Shown: one piece after another, positions 14,831-24,971 of the stretch
Position numbering within the stretch: the stretch's first letter is position 1
Layout: each line of letters opens with the position of its first letter
Assembly (NCBI RefSeq): GCF_018437505.1
Contig: NZ_CP072467.1
Location: forward strand, 4,550,010 to 4,614,009
Reading direction: 5' to 3'
DNA from: Spiractinospora alimapuensis
GTDB lineage: Bacteria; Actinomycetota; Actinomycetes; Streptosporangiales; Streptosporangiaceae
DNA length: 64,000 bases
Translations under genes and position numbers: made by a program
Notes under the pieces: generated by a model
The model's input: only the letters and a program-made list of their open reading frames with translations
The model's database searches: none
Told to the model about the DNA's origin: nothing

Positions 14831-15226
14831 TCAGGCGTTGGCGCTGGCGGCGGCCTTGGAGCCGGAGGAGCCAGAAGACCCGGAAGAGGTGGAGGAGTCC
14901 GAGCTACCGGAGCCGGACGACGCGGTGGAGCTCGAGGAGGAGTCGCCGCCGGAGCTGGCGGTCTCCTTGGCACCGCTGTCGGAGTCCTTGGAGCCGCTGG
15001 AGCCGTTGGATCCCGCTGAGCTGGAGGAGTTCAGCGAGGAGCTGGAACCGGAGCGGCTGTCGTTACGGTAGAAGCCGGAGCCCTTGAACACGACACCGAC
15101 GGCGGAGTACACCTTGCGCAGGCGGCCCTGGCACTCGGGGCAGGTCTGGAGGGGGTCGTCACTGAACTTCTGGACGGCCTCCAGCTCCTTTCCGCACTCG
15201 GTGCACGCGTACTGGTAAGTAGGCAC
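14831..15226 (-). CDS. FmdB-family zinc-ribbon protein with serine-rich tail
   Basis: This 131-residue protein starts MPTYQYACTECGKELEAVQ and has a second knuckle CPEC. This is the FmdB/CxxC_CxxC_SSSS regulatory-type zinc ribbon (about residues 1-55), ending FKGSGFYRND. The remaining 75 residues are an extreme Ser/Gly low-complexity tail with scattered Asp and Lys. The family is widespread but poorly understood. The tail is much longer than in the shortest family members. Confidence 0.88.
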   Translation of the reverse strand: MPTYQYACTECGKELEAVQKFSDDPLQTCPECQGRLRKVYSAVGVVFKGSGFYRNDSRSGSSSSLNSSSSAGSNGSSGSKDSDSGAKETASSGGDSSSSSTASSGSGSSDSSTSSGSSGSSGSKAAASANA

Positions 15227-15325
15227 GAACTCCTCCTCGTTGGCACTCTCGCCCGTCGACTGCTAAATGGTACGCGCACGGGGACGCCATTGCGAGTCGC
15301 GGGTCGGAGTCAGGCGTTGGCTCCG

Positions 15326-15997
15326 TCAGCTCACAACGCCGGGACCGGCGGATCTCTTCCCCTCCTGGGGGGTGCCGCCCGTTGCGTCGGGCTCGTGTCC
15401 GTCGATCCAGTGGATCCCGCCGCCGGGCGTCGCCACGGCCCGCACCGGGACGTCGTGCGGCTCCGCCGGAAGCCTGGACACGAACTCGGTGTCATAAATC
15501 ACACCGATGGTGAGGGTGTGTGGTCCGGTGCGGGCCAAGGCCCGATCGTAGAAGCCCGCACCCTTGCCCAGCCGGAACCCACGCTGGTCGACGGCCATCG
15601 CCGGCGTCACGACGGCACTGACCCGGGCCAGGGCGTCCGGCCCGTATCGCGGTCCCGTCGGTTCCATCAGGCCGAACCGGGCCGGCGCCACACTGTCGGG
15701 GCCGTCGTAGGCCGCCCAGTCCAGGACACCGCCCGGAAGACACACCGGCAACAGCACGTACACCCCGTGCTTCCACAGGCCGGTGACCAGTTTGCGGGTG
15801 TCGGGCTCGGTCCCCACCGAGTAGTAGGCCGCGACCGTGCCACCCATGGTGAGCTGCGGAATCCCCAGGAGGATGTCCCGGAAGGCCGAACCCGCCGCGG
15901 ACACCTCCTCGACCGACAAGGCCTCGCGGGCGCGTTCCAACTCCGCGCGCAACCGCGCCTTCTCCGACGGATCCCCAGCGAGTCGCTCCGTTGTCAC
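15326..15997 (-). CDS. 5-formyltetrahydrofolate cyclo-ligase
   Basis: This 223-residue enzyme converts 5-formyl-THF to 5,10-methenyl-THF with ATP. The typical N-terminal basic helix (EKARLRAELERAREAL) leads to AAYYSVGTEPDT (about residues 56-67). The nucleotide/substrate motif VVTPAMAVDQRGFRLGKGAGFYDR (about 128-151) contains the glycine-rich loop LGKGAGFYDR. It diverges from galU across 124 bp, a conserved neighbourhood in Actinobacteria. Confidence 0.93.
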   Translation of the reverse strand: MTTERLAGDPSEKARLRAELERAREALSVEEVSAAGSAFRDILLGIPQLTMGGTVAAYYSVGTEPDTRKLVTGLWKHGVYVLLPVCLPGGVLDWAAYDGPDSVAPARFGLMEPTGPRYGPDALARVSAVVTPAMAVDQRGFRLGKGAGFYDRALARTGPHTLTIGVIYDTEFVSRLPAEPHDVPVRAVATPGGGIHWIDGHEPDATGGTPQEGKRSAGPGVVS

Positions 15998-16121
15998 CCC
16001 GCCAGTCTGCCACGCGGCCCCGAGCCACGCCGGGGTTCGTGGCGGCGAAGCTCCCCGCGACTACACTGCCCGGCCCGCGCGCATTCGGCTGCGTGTTACG
16101 TCGCTGCCCTAGAGTTCGCAC

Positions 16122-17051
16122 ATGAGTGTTTCCCCAGTTGATACGCATCAGATTCGCAAGGCGGTGGTGCCGGCCGCCGGCTTGGGCACGCGGTTCCTCC
16201 CCGCGACCAAGGCGATGCCCAAGGAGATGCTGCCGGTCGTGGACAAACCGGCCATCCAGTACGTGGTGGAGGAGGCGGTGGAGGCCGGACTCACCGACCT
16301 GCTGATGGTCACTGGGCGGAGCAAACGCTCGATCGAGGACCACTTCGACCGCGCCTACGAACTCGAGGAGGCGCTGCGAATGAAGAACGACACCCAGCGC
16401 CTCCACGCGGTCCGCGAGACCAGCGCGCTGGCCAACGTGCACTACGTGCGCCAAGGGGAACCGCGAGGGTTGGGCCACGCCGTGCTGTGTGCGGAGCCGC
16501 ACGTGGGAGCCGAGCCCTTCGCGGTGCTGCTGAGCGACGACCTCATCGGTGGAGACCTCCTCAACGAGGACGCGACGCTGCTCAAGCGCATGATCCAGGT
16601 ACGTCAGGAGCGCGGAGGCAGCGTCATCGCCTTGATGGAGGTGCCTCCGGAGCAGGTCTCCCTCTACGGTTGCGCCGCGATCGACGGAACCGAGACGGCC
16701 GATGTCGTGACCGTCACGGACCTGGTGGAGAAGCCGGCGCCCGATGAGGCGCCGAGTCGGTGGGCCGTGATCGGGCGGTACGTGTGCGACCCCGCCGTGT
16801 TCGACGTCCTGCGTGACACCGCGCCGGGGCGGGGCGGCGAGATCCAGCTCACCGACGCGCTACGGGAACTGGCCCAACGCGAGCCGAGCGAGGGGGGTCC
16901 CGTCTACGGGGTGCTGTTCCGTGGCCGGCGGTTCGACACCGGGAACAAGATCGACTACCTGCGAACGGTGATCGAGTACGCCGTGGATCGCCCCGATCTG
17001 GGCCCGGAGCTTCTACCCTGGCTGCGCGAGTTCGTGCGCCAGCGCGGATGA
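16122..17051 (+). CDS. galU: UTP-glucose-1-phosphate uridylyltransferase
   Basis: This 309-residue GalU makes UDP-glucose for glycans and storage polymers. KAVVPAAGLGTRFLPATKAMPKEMLP (about residues 13-38) is the nucleotide-binding start, followed by KPAIQYVVEEA, GQGEPRGLGHAV-like and LLSDDLI with the metal aspartates. FDTGNKIDYL occurs near the C-terminus. Length and motifs are complete. It opens the galU-glp-moaC-mog-rimJ-sepX row. Confidence 0.95.
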   Translation: MSVSPVDTHQIRKAVVPAAGLGTRFLPATKAMPKEMLPVVDKPAIQYVVEEAVEAGLTDLLMVTGRSKRSIEDHFDRAYELEEALRMKNDTQRLHAVRETSALANVHYVRQGEPRGLGHAVLCAEPHVGAEPFAVLLSDDLIGGDLLNEDATLLKRMIQVRQERGGSVIALMEVPPEQVSLYGCAAIDGTETADVVTVTDLVEKPAPDEAPSRWAVIGRYVCDPAVFDVLRDTAPGRGGEIQLTDALRELAQREPSEGGPVYGVLFRGRRFDTGNKIDYLRTVIEYAVDRPDLGPELLPWLREFVRQRG

Positions 17052-17385
17052 GGCACTGACATCGGGGGAGGGCCGCCGTGACTTCCTTCCCTCTCTCCGA
17101 AGGGAGAGGATTCCGTATCGTCGCCGGCGCCACCGGGAGGACCCCTCGCTGTCCGGCCCTCGCGCCGCCGGCATCGCCCGAGTAGCCCGGGCCGAGACTC
17201 GGCCAGCCGCGCAACGGTCCTCGCCGCGTTCAACCATGATCGTGCGGGGTACGGCAGACGGTGCGCCGACGCGTCCGGGTGAACCGAACCCACGTACGAC
17301 AACCGACAGGGAAGCGAAGCATGTGTGAGCCGTGCACCGAACCCCTTACCGGCCTGAGGGCCGCGGCCTCCTTCGGGAGGAACCG
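17052..17385. other. Intergenic region between galU and glp/moeA
   Basis: About 330 bp without a convincing gene. It contains an imperfect hairpin-like CCTCTC/GAGAGG segment around 17090-17112 that could end galU transcripts. A GGGAGG at 17375-17380 serves the next gene. Nothing else stands out. Confidence 0.35.
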
Positions 17386-18633
17386 GTGAAGACAGTGGAT
17401 CAGCACGTCGCCGACATCGTGGGGACGGTGCGCCCGCTCGACCCCGTCGAGGTCGACCTGGCCGACGCCCACGGCACCGTGCTCGCCGAGCCCGTCACCG
17501 CTCCGGTGTCTCTCCCCCCGTTCGACAACTCCGCCATGGACGGCTACGCCGTGCGCGCGGCCGACGTCACCGAGGCGACCGAGGCCTCCCCGGTGTCCCT
17601 TCTGGTGGTCGGCGACATCGCCGCCGGGGACACCGCGGCCCACACCGTCAACGCCGGAACCACGCTGCGCATCATGACCGGGGCGCCGATGCCCAGCGGC
17701 GCCGACGCCGTGGTCCCGGTGGAGTGGACCGACGGCGGTGTGACGCGGGTGGAGATCCGGCGGCCCGCGGCTGCGGGTGGTGCCGTCCGGCCCGCCGGTG
17801 GGGACGTGCTGGCGGGTGCCGAGGTACTCACGCCCGGTACCCGTCTCACCGCCGGCGCCCTCGGGGTGCTCGCGGCCGTCGGACGACGCAAGGTCCGGGT
17901 GCGACCGCGGCCCCGCGTGGCGGTGCTGTCCACCGGAGAGGAGCTCGTCGCGCCGGGAACCTCGCTGGCCCCCGGGCAGATCTGGGAGTCCAACAGCTAC
18001 TGTCTGGCCGCCGCGGCGGAGGAGGTCGGCGCGGTCGGTCGGCGCTACGACGCGGTCCGTGACGACACCTCGACGGTCCTCCGCAGGATCCAGGAGGTGC
18101 TGAGCCAGGCGGACATCGTCGTCACCTCCGGTGGCGTCAGCATGGGCGCCTACGACGTGGTGAAGGAGGTGCTGTCCGAGCTGGGGACGGTCACCTTCGA
18201 ACAGGTCGCCATGCAGCCGGGCAAACCCCAGGGCTACGGGACGGTGGGCGATCCGGCCGTACCGATCCTCACGCTGCCGGGCAATCCGGTCAGTTCCTAC
18301 GTGTCGTTCGCGCTCTTCGTCCGGCCGGCACTGCGAGTCTTGCAGGGCCTCGAACCCACGCCGTTGCCCACCGTGCGCGCGCGGCTGGACACCCCCGTGC
18401 GCTCGCCAGCGGGCCGTCGTTCCTACCTCCGGGGCGTTCTGACCTACGACCCCGCGCACGCCGCGACGGAGTCCGGCGCGCCGCCCTACCGGGTGGAGAC
18501 GGCGAGCCGGCAGGAATCCCACCAGCTTTCCGCCCTCGCCGCCACCGACTCACTGGTCCAGGTCCCGGAGGACGAGACGGAACTCCCGGCGGGCACGGTC
18601 GTGGAGGTCGTCAAACTGCCGACGATGATGTAA
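17386..18633 (+). CDS. glp: Molybdopterin molybdotransferase MoeA / gephyrin-like Glp
   Basis: This 415-residue MoeA-fold protein shows PPFDNSAMDGYAVRA (about residues 44-58), STGEEL (about 183-188), SGGVSMGAYD (about 246-255), QPGKP and LPGNPVSSYV. MoeA inserts molybdenum into molybdopterin. In Corynebacterium and Mycobacterium the paralogue at this locus (Glp) instead binds FtsZ and partners with the membrane protein GlpR. The sepX/glpR-type gene downstream favours that role here, although moaC and mog between them keep the enzymatic role open. GTG 17386 follows GGGAGG. Confidence 0.9.
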   Translation: MKTVDQHVADIVGTVRPLDPVEVDLADAHGTVLAEPVTAPVSLPPFDNSAMDGYAVRAADVTEATEASPVSLLVVGDIAAGDTAAHTVNAGTTLRIMTGAPMPSGADAVVPVEWTDGGVTRVEIRRPAAAGGAVRPAGGDVLAGAEVLTPGTRLTAGALGVLAAVGRRKVRVRPRPRVAVLSTGEELVAPGTSLAPGQIWESNSYCLAAAAEEVGAVGRRYDAVRDDTSTVLRRIQEVLSQADIVVTSGGVSMGAYDVVKEVLSELGTVTFEQVAMQPGKPQGYGTVGDPAVPILTLPGNPVSSYVSFALFVRPALRVLQGLEPTPLPTVRARLDTPVRSPAGRRSYLRGVLTYDPAHAATESGAPPYRVETASRQESHQLSALAATDSLVQVPEDETELPAGTVVEVVKLPTMM

Positions 18634-18690
18634 TTGGCGCCGAGCCCCAGACGCACTGGGGGGCCGAGCCAGACAGGGAACAGAGGAACG

Positions 18691-19230
18691 ATGACCAACG
18701 CTGAGACCGCGCCACCGGAGCACACGGATCCCGGGGGCGAGCACCCCGCCGGGCTCACCCACCTGGACGCCAGTGGCGCCGCGCGGATGGTCGACGTCTC
18801 CGGCAAGCCGACCTCCGTACGAACCGCCACCGCGACCGGGTTCGTGCGACTCTCGGCGACCGTGACCACCGCCCTGCGCGACGGTGCGGTGCCCAAGGGT
18901 GACGCGCTCGCCGTGGCGCGGATCGCGGGAATCCAGGCCGCCAAGCGCACGCCGGACCTGGTTCCCCTGTGCCATCCGATCGCCATCCACGGGGTCGACC
19001 TCGACCTCCGGATCGAGGACTCCGGCGTCGGAATCACCGCGACGGTGCGGACCGCGGATCGCACGGGAGTGGAGATGGAGGCCCTCACCTGTGTGACGAC
19101 GGCCGGGCTGGCCCTCGTCGACATGGTCAAGGCCCTGGATCCGGCGGCGGTCATCACCGACGTGCGGGTGGAGGAGAAGACCGGCGGAAAGACCGGTGTG
19201 TGGCGGCGCGACCCGTCGGACCAGCGGTGA
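18691..19230 (+). CDS. moaC: Cyclic pyranopterin monophosphate synthase MoaC
   Basis: This 179-residue MoaC carries out the second half of the first step of molybdenum cofactor synthesis. Signature blocks are LTHLDASGAARMVDVSGK, VPKGDALAVARIAGIQAAKRT, PLCHPI and GVEMEALTCVTTAGLALVDMVKA. The N-terminus is about 20 residues longer than in E. coli. AGAGGA stands before ATG 18691. It overlaps the next gene by GTGA. Confidence 0.95.
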   Translation: MTNAETAPPEHTDPGGEHPAGLTHLDASGAARMVDVSGKPTSVRTATATGFVRLSATVTTALRDGAVPKGDALAVARIAGIQAAKRTPDLVPLCHPIAIHGVDLDLRIEDSGVGITATVRTADRTGVEMEALTCVTTAGLALVDMVKALDPAAVITDVRVEEKTGGKTGVWRRDPSDQR

Positions 19231-19730
19231 CGATCGGAAGCGCCGCGGTGATCGTGGCGTCCAACCGTGCCGCCTCCGGCGTGTACCCGGACCGGACGGG
19301 CCCACTGCTGTGTGATGCACTCGCGTCCCTGGACTTCCGGGTGAGCGGCCCCTGGGTGGTCCCCGACGGGGACCCGGTGGCCGCGGCGCTGCGCCGGGCC
19401 CTGGAGGAACGCCACGACGTGGCCCTGACCTCGGGTGGAACGGGACTAACCCCGACCGACCGCACTCCCGAGGCCACCCGGCCGCTGCTGGTTCGGGAGG
19501 TGCCGGGGATCGCCGAGACCCTGCGGTCCGTCGGGTGGAGTGCGGGCGTGCCCACCGCGGTGCTGTCCCGGGGACTGGCGGGGATCGCGGAGTTGGGCAC
19601 GCACCAGATGCTGATCGTCAACCTCCCTGGCTCCACCGGAGGTGTGCGCGACGGTATCTCGGTCCTCAACGGGATCCTGCCGCACGCGGTACAGCAGCTC
19701 GCTGGTGGGGATCATCCACAGGTGTCCTGA
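19227..19730 (+). CDS. MoaB/MogA-type molybdopterin adenylyltransferase
   Basis: This 167-residue product activates molybdopterin by adenylylation. SNRAASGVYPDRTGP and the MoCF block LTSGGTGLTPTDRTPEAT (about residues 71-88) are diagnostic, and VNLPGSTGGVRDG lies near the end. GTG 19227 overlaps the moaC stop. MoaB and MogA cannot be told apart from motifs alone. Confidence 0.9.
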   Translation: MTIGSAAVIVASNRAASGVYPDRTGPLLCDALASLDFRVSGPWVVPDGDPVAAALRRALEERHDVALTSGGTGLTPTDRTPEATRPLLVREVPGIAETLRSVGWSAGVPTAVLSRGLAGIAELGTHQMLIVNLPGSTGGVRDGISVLNGILPHAVQQLAGGDHPQVS

Positions 19731-19852
19731 TCTCAACGGTTCCCGGTTGGCTCCCGGGAAGTGGGATACTGGACGCAAGCGCACCTCGTTGCCTCGAGGG
19801 GGCCGACACAGACGCCCCCGCCCAGTCCGGCCGTGCCGCAAGGGAGAGAATC

Positions 19853-20524
19853 GTGAGTCGAATCCCTGGCTGGCCCGTCACCCTGCGCGAGGGTCCCGTA
19901 GGCCTGCGTCCCATGCGGATGCGCGACGCGGGTGCGCTCCGTGAGACCCGGCGACGCAACATGGAGTGGCTGCGTCCATGGGAGCCGACCCTGCCGGAAC
20001 CACCGTTGGAGCCCGCGCACCTCTCGCCCTACGTCGCGATGATCCGCGCGGTGCGCGCCGAGGCGCGCCGTGGCATGGCGATGCCATGGGCCATCACCTA
20101 TGAGGACGTGTTCGCTGGTCAACTCACCGTAGGGGCGATCACCTGGGGTTCGGCGCGCAACGCTCAGATCGGGTACTGGATCGACGAACGGTTCGCCGGC
20201 AAGGGAGCGACACCCACCGCGGTCGCCCTGGCCGTCGACCACTGTTTCTTCACCACCGGTCTGCATCGGGTCGAGGCGAACGTACGGCCGGAGAACGGGC
20301 CGAGTCGCCGGGTGGCGGAGAAGCTCGGATTCCGGGAGGAGGGGATCCGTCGGCGCCAGCTCCACATCGACGGCGCGTGGCGGGACCACATCTGTTACGC
20401 GCTGACGATCGAAGACGTGCCACACGGCCTCGTCCATCGGTGGCGCCAGCGCCTGGCCAACGATGACCACCGGATCCCCGGTGGGCAGGACCCAGGTACC
20501 TCAGCGTCGTCAGCGGCTCCCTGA
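19853..20524 (+). CDS. rimJ: RimJ/RimL-like GNAT N-acetyltransferase
   Basis: This 223-residue GNAT enzyme has the RimJ/L fold: GPVGLRPMRMRDAGALRETRRRN at the start, AQIGYWIDERFAGKGATPTAV (acetyl-CoA loop, about residues 103-123), and NGPSRRVAEKLGFREEG near the end. Family members acetylate N-termini of ribosomal proteins or small substrates. Its place between mog and sepX is conserved in Actinobacteria. GTG 19853 follows AAGGGAGAG. Confidence 0.88.
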   Translation: MSRIPGWPVTLREGPVGLRPMRMRDAGALRETRRRNMEWLRPWEPTLPEPPLEPAHLSPYVAMIRAVRAEARRGMAMPWAITYEDVFAGQLTVGAITWGSARNAQIGYWIDERFAGKGATPTAVALAVDHCFFTTGLHRVEANVRPENGPSRRVAEKLGFREEGIRRRQLHIDGAWRDHICYALTIEDVPHGLVHRWRQRLANDDHRIPGGQDPGTSASSAAP

Positions 20525-20992
20525 CGGCCGAATTTTTCTTCCCGGAAGGGCTGCCGCTCGGGCGTGTCGCGCGGAATAATCTCCCGAAAGTATTGTGCCG
20601 GCCCACTGGTCATGGCACCCGTGATCACGTTCAGTGGTGAAAATACAACTCTCCGTGGGTCCCCTTTGTCTGGTATGTCGCCACATGCCGCAGAAAATAT
20701 TGGATGGGGACATGCTGCAATCTCGCGACACACCGACCCGAATGCTGCGCATACGCGGACAGTGGGTCGTACGGTGCGGAATATAGACGTATTGGTGGGG
20801 GAGGGAGTCCGGAAATATACCGCACAACCCCGTGGGCGTGAAACCCGCGGTTGGCTCGTGCGAATGGCCACGGAACCGTAGGAGTCACCGGTGGCCGATA
20901 GGAACGGACGCGAAGTCACGCGCCGCGAACCAGGAATTTCACGATAACTCGGGCGTAAGCACGATGGTCGAAGGAGTGAGGGGGGCTATGAC
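20525..20992. other. Long, relatively AT-rich intergenic region upstream of sepX
   Basis: About 470 bp, clearly richer in A and T than its surroundings. It probably holds the sepX promoter. Open frames here have unusual codon composition and no recognisable product, so I call none. It may hold a small RNA or a leader. Confidence 0.4.
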
Positions 20993-21509
20993 ATGACCAG
21001 CTCTCCGCTGTACCTGGCTATCGTTGCGGTCTGGGCTGTCGTCCTGGTCCCCATGCTTCTTCGCCGGGACGCGGCCGACACCACCTGGGTCCCCAGGCGG
21101 GAATCCAACGGCGAAGACACCGAGACCGAAATGTACGACGAGGGCCTCGACGACCACGGCGAGGCGCCGCACGAGAACGACCCCCACGACACTCACGTCG
21201 ACCTGGGGGACTCCGTCGAATCCACCGCGCCGCGGAGCGCGCCCGTGCGACGGGCCACGGTCATGGCCCGTCGCCGCCGCCGCACGTCCGGGCTGCTGCT
21301 CCTCCTGATTCTCACGGCCGCCGCCGCGATCTCGGGAATCGCCCAGTGGTGGGTCGTCGCGCCCCCGACGATCCTGTTCATCGGCCACTGCGCCCTGCTG
21401 CGCGAGGCCGCCAAGATCGACGCCGAACGACGCGTCCAGGCACGGATCCGCCGCGCGGCCCAACGCGCGGAGGAACAACGCCGAGCGGAGGCCGAACACG
21501 AGGCCAAGG

Positions 21510-23381
<1,872 letters not shown>

Positions 23382-23547
23382 GGTCGTGACTGCCTTTCGG
23401 GCTCTCACCCAGCCCCAGCATTGGGGGTGGGTGCGGGCGCCGACGGGCGGTCACGACACAAATTGGGGAGGCCTGCCGAACCGCGACGGGTTCGGGCAAC
23501 AGATGGGTAAGCCGGTAGCGCCCTGGGATGGACGTACAACTGGGATT

Positions 23548-23748
23548 CTACCGTTCGCTGCCCAGCAGCGCCCGGAGCTGGTCTCCGGCCCGGCCGACCG
23601 GGCTGGCGGTGCCGGCCTCGCGCAGGGCGACCCGGATGAGGACTTCGGCGATCTTCTCGGTGTCGATCTGCTCCCGCCTCGTGAACGTGACCCGCAGCCG
23701 TCGATCCGCCGAAGGGCGCTGGGTCTTGCGCTGATAGTTCCGCACCAT
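23548..23748 (-). CDS. Small basic ICE protein of the recombinase region
   Basis: The 66-residue product begins MVRNYQRKTQRPSADRRLRV and continues with a helical, leucine-rich end. Short basic proteins with this opening occur beside serine recombinases in actinobacterial conjugative elements. They might be accessory DNA-binding proteins, perhaps recombination directionality factors, but that is inference. GTG 23751 is an alternative start. Confidence 0.55.
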   Translation of the reverse strand: MVRNYQRKTQRPSADRRLRVTFTRREQIDTEKIAEVLIRVALREAGTASPVGRAGDQLRALLGSER

Positions 23749-23754
23749 CACCGC

Positions 23755-24399
23755 TCACCCGTCCTCAGAATCGGCGTCCTCGTCGGGGTCGGCGTCGATG
23801 TCGAGGTCGGCGTCGTCGAGGCGGGCGAAGAAGGCGTCTTCGGCGGCTTTGCGGCGGGCGACCTGTTCGATCACGAAGGCCACGAAGTCCTCCCGCCGGT
23901 TCGTGATCGGGATATCTTCGACCGGCGGGGCCGGGGGCTCGCCGGGCCAGGCGGTCTGCCGGTCGGGACGGTCGCGATCCAGGCGGGTGCCGGAGGCGGC
24001 GACCCAGTCGCGCAACCGCTGCCGGGCGGCGGCGAAGTCGCGATGCCACCCGATCGCGGCCGAGGCGTCCTGTTCCGGGTCGTAAGCGGCGAGCCAATGC
24101 AGATGCAACGCGGACAGCTCCCACTTGAGCGCCGGATGCCGGTGCCACAACGGCGGGATCACCGAGGCGGGCAGCGCGTACTCTCTCCTGACCCACTCGA
24201 CCCACCGGTTCAGGGCGAGCCATTCCTGCTCCAGATCGTGCGCGAGCAGCAGGTTCCAGTTCACCGGCCGCGGCGGCCCCGGCACATCATCGTCGGGACC
24301 GGTCGGCCCGAAGTCTTCGTCCTCCCACTCGTCCTGCTGACCCTCGTCGTCGGGGGTCGTCTCGTCGGCGGGCGGGCGCGTGGTGTCGTCGTCCATCAT
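23755..24399 (-). CDS. DUF4913-family protein
   Basis: This 214-residue protein has a long acidic N-terminal region (many Asp and Glu) and a helical core: WVEWVRREYALPASVIPPLWHRHPALKWELSALHLHWLAAY, the DUF4913 signature. A charged end finishes with runs of Asp. The family is restricted to actinobacterial plasmids and ICEs and has no assigned function. ATG 24399 is chosen for GAGGAG 5 nt upstream; ATG 24411 overlapping the upstream stop is the alternative. Confidence 0.75.
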   Translation of the reverse strand: MMDDDTTRPPADETTPDDEGQQDEWEDEDFGPTGPDDDVPGPPRPVNWNLLLAHDLEQEWLALNRWVEWVRREYALPASVIPPLWHRHPALKWELSALHLHWLAAYDPEQDASAAIGWHRDFAAARQRLRDWVAASGTRLDRDRPDRQTAWPGEPPAPPVEDIPITNRREDFVAFVIEQVARRKAAEDAFFARLDDADLDIDADPDEDADSEDG

Positions 24400-24407
24400 C
24401 CGGCTCC

Positions 24408-24887
24408 TCACATGGCCCGGGCGGGCTGCTCGTGGCCGGGCTGTTCGTGCTCGGGCGGCTCGAAGCCGACCTGCCGCTGCGGCTGCTGCCGGTTCGGGGG
24501 CTCCATCTGGGAAAGCCGGCGCGGGCTGCCCACGTGGGTGTTCATGCGGGCGAGATCGTGGCCGAACCGGCTCGCGATGAACTCGGTCTCCTCGACCCCG
24601 GTCTTGGGGTGGGTGCTCGGTTCCGTGTGCCCGATCGCGAGGAACCAGTCGCCTTTGGCGAGCTTGCGATCGCCGGCTTCGGCCGCCCCGCGGAACGCGA
24701 CGACATCGTGGAAGGTGGTGGGGAGCTTGATCCTGGACCCGTCGGGTGCGAACTCGTAATGCTCCTGCCCGGCCCGGAAGTACAGGCGCGGCTTGCCGTC
24801 GTGCGTGGTCGGCTTCGGATTCGAGGCGACGAACCCGTAGAAGGCTTCACTGATCTCCGGGTCGACGTTGGGCTTCTGCTCGCTCAT
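24408..24887 (-). CDS. ICE single-stranded DNA-binding-like protein
   Basis: The 159-residue protein starts MSEQKPNVDPEISEAFYGFV. It has an OB-fold-like stretch (LYFRAGQEHYEF, VVAFRGAAEAGDRKLAKGDW, FIASRFGHDLARMNT) and a Gln/Pro-rich tail. This is the pattern of the small single-strand-binding or primosomal proteins encoded in actinobacterial ICEs. It probably protects transferred single strands. It is coupled to the DUF4913 gene. Confidence 0.65.
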   Translation of the reverse strand: MSEQKPNVDPEISEAFYGFVASNPKPTTHDGKPRLYFRAGQEHYEFAPDGSRIKLPTTFHDVVAFRGAAEAGDRKLAKGDWFLAIGHTEPSTHPKTGVEETEFIASRFGHDLARMNTHVGSPRRLSQMEPPNRQQPQRQVGFEPPEHEQPGHEQPARAM

Positions 24888-24945
24888 CGTGTGCTCCTGC
24901 TCTGCTCATGCCGCCCGCTCGTCCGTGGGGGCTGCTCGTGGCAGG

Positions 24946-24956
24946 CAGGTGCACCC
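24946..24956 (-). repeat. GGTGCACCTG motif, copy 1
   Basis: The minus strand reads GGGTGCACCTG in the 84-bp gap upstream of the single-strand-binding-like gene. The core GGTGCACC is self-complementary. Confidence 0.45.
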
Positions 24957-24971
24957 GACCACCCCGGCGGG

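Noticed and set aside
19747-19770. Promoter TTGGCT / GATACT before the RimJ-like gene
   Set aside because: Spacing between the two boxes is only 12 bp, too short for a standard promoter.
20564-20881. Open frame in the AT-rich gap
   Set aside because: No ribosome-binding site, no recognised domain and atypical composition.
23548-23748. Recombination directionality factor
   Set aside because: Plausible from size, charge and place, but no sequence signature supports a firm call.
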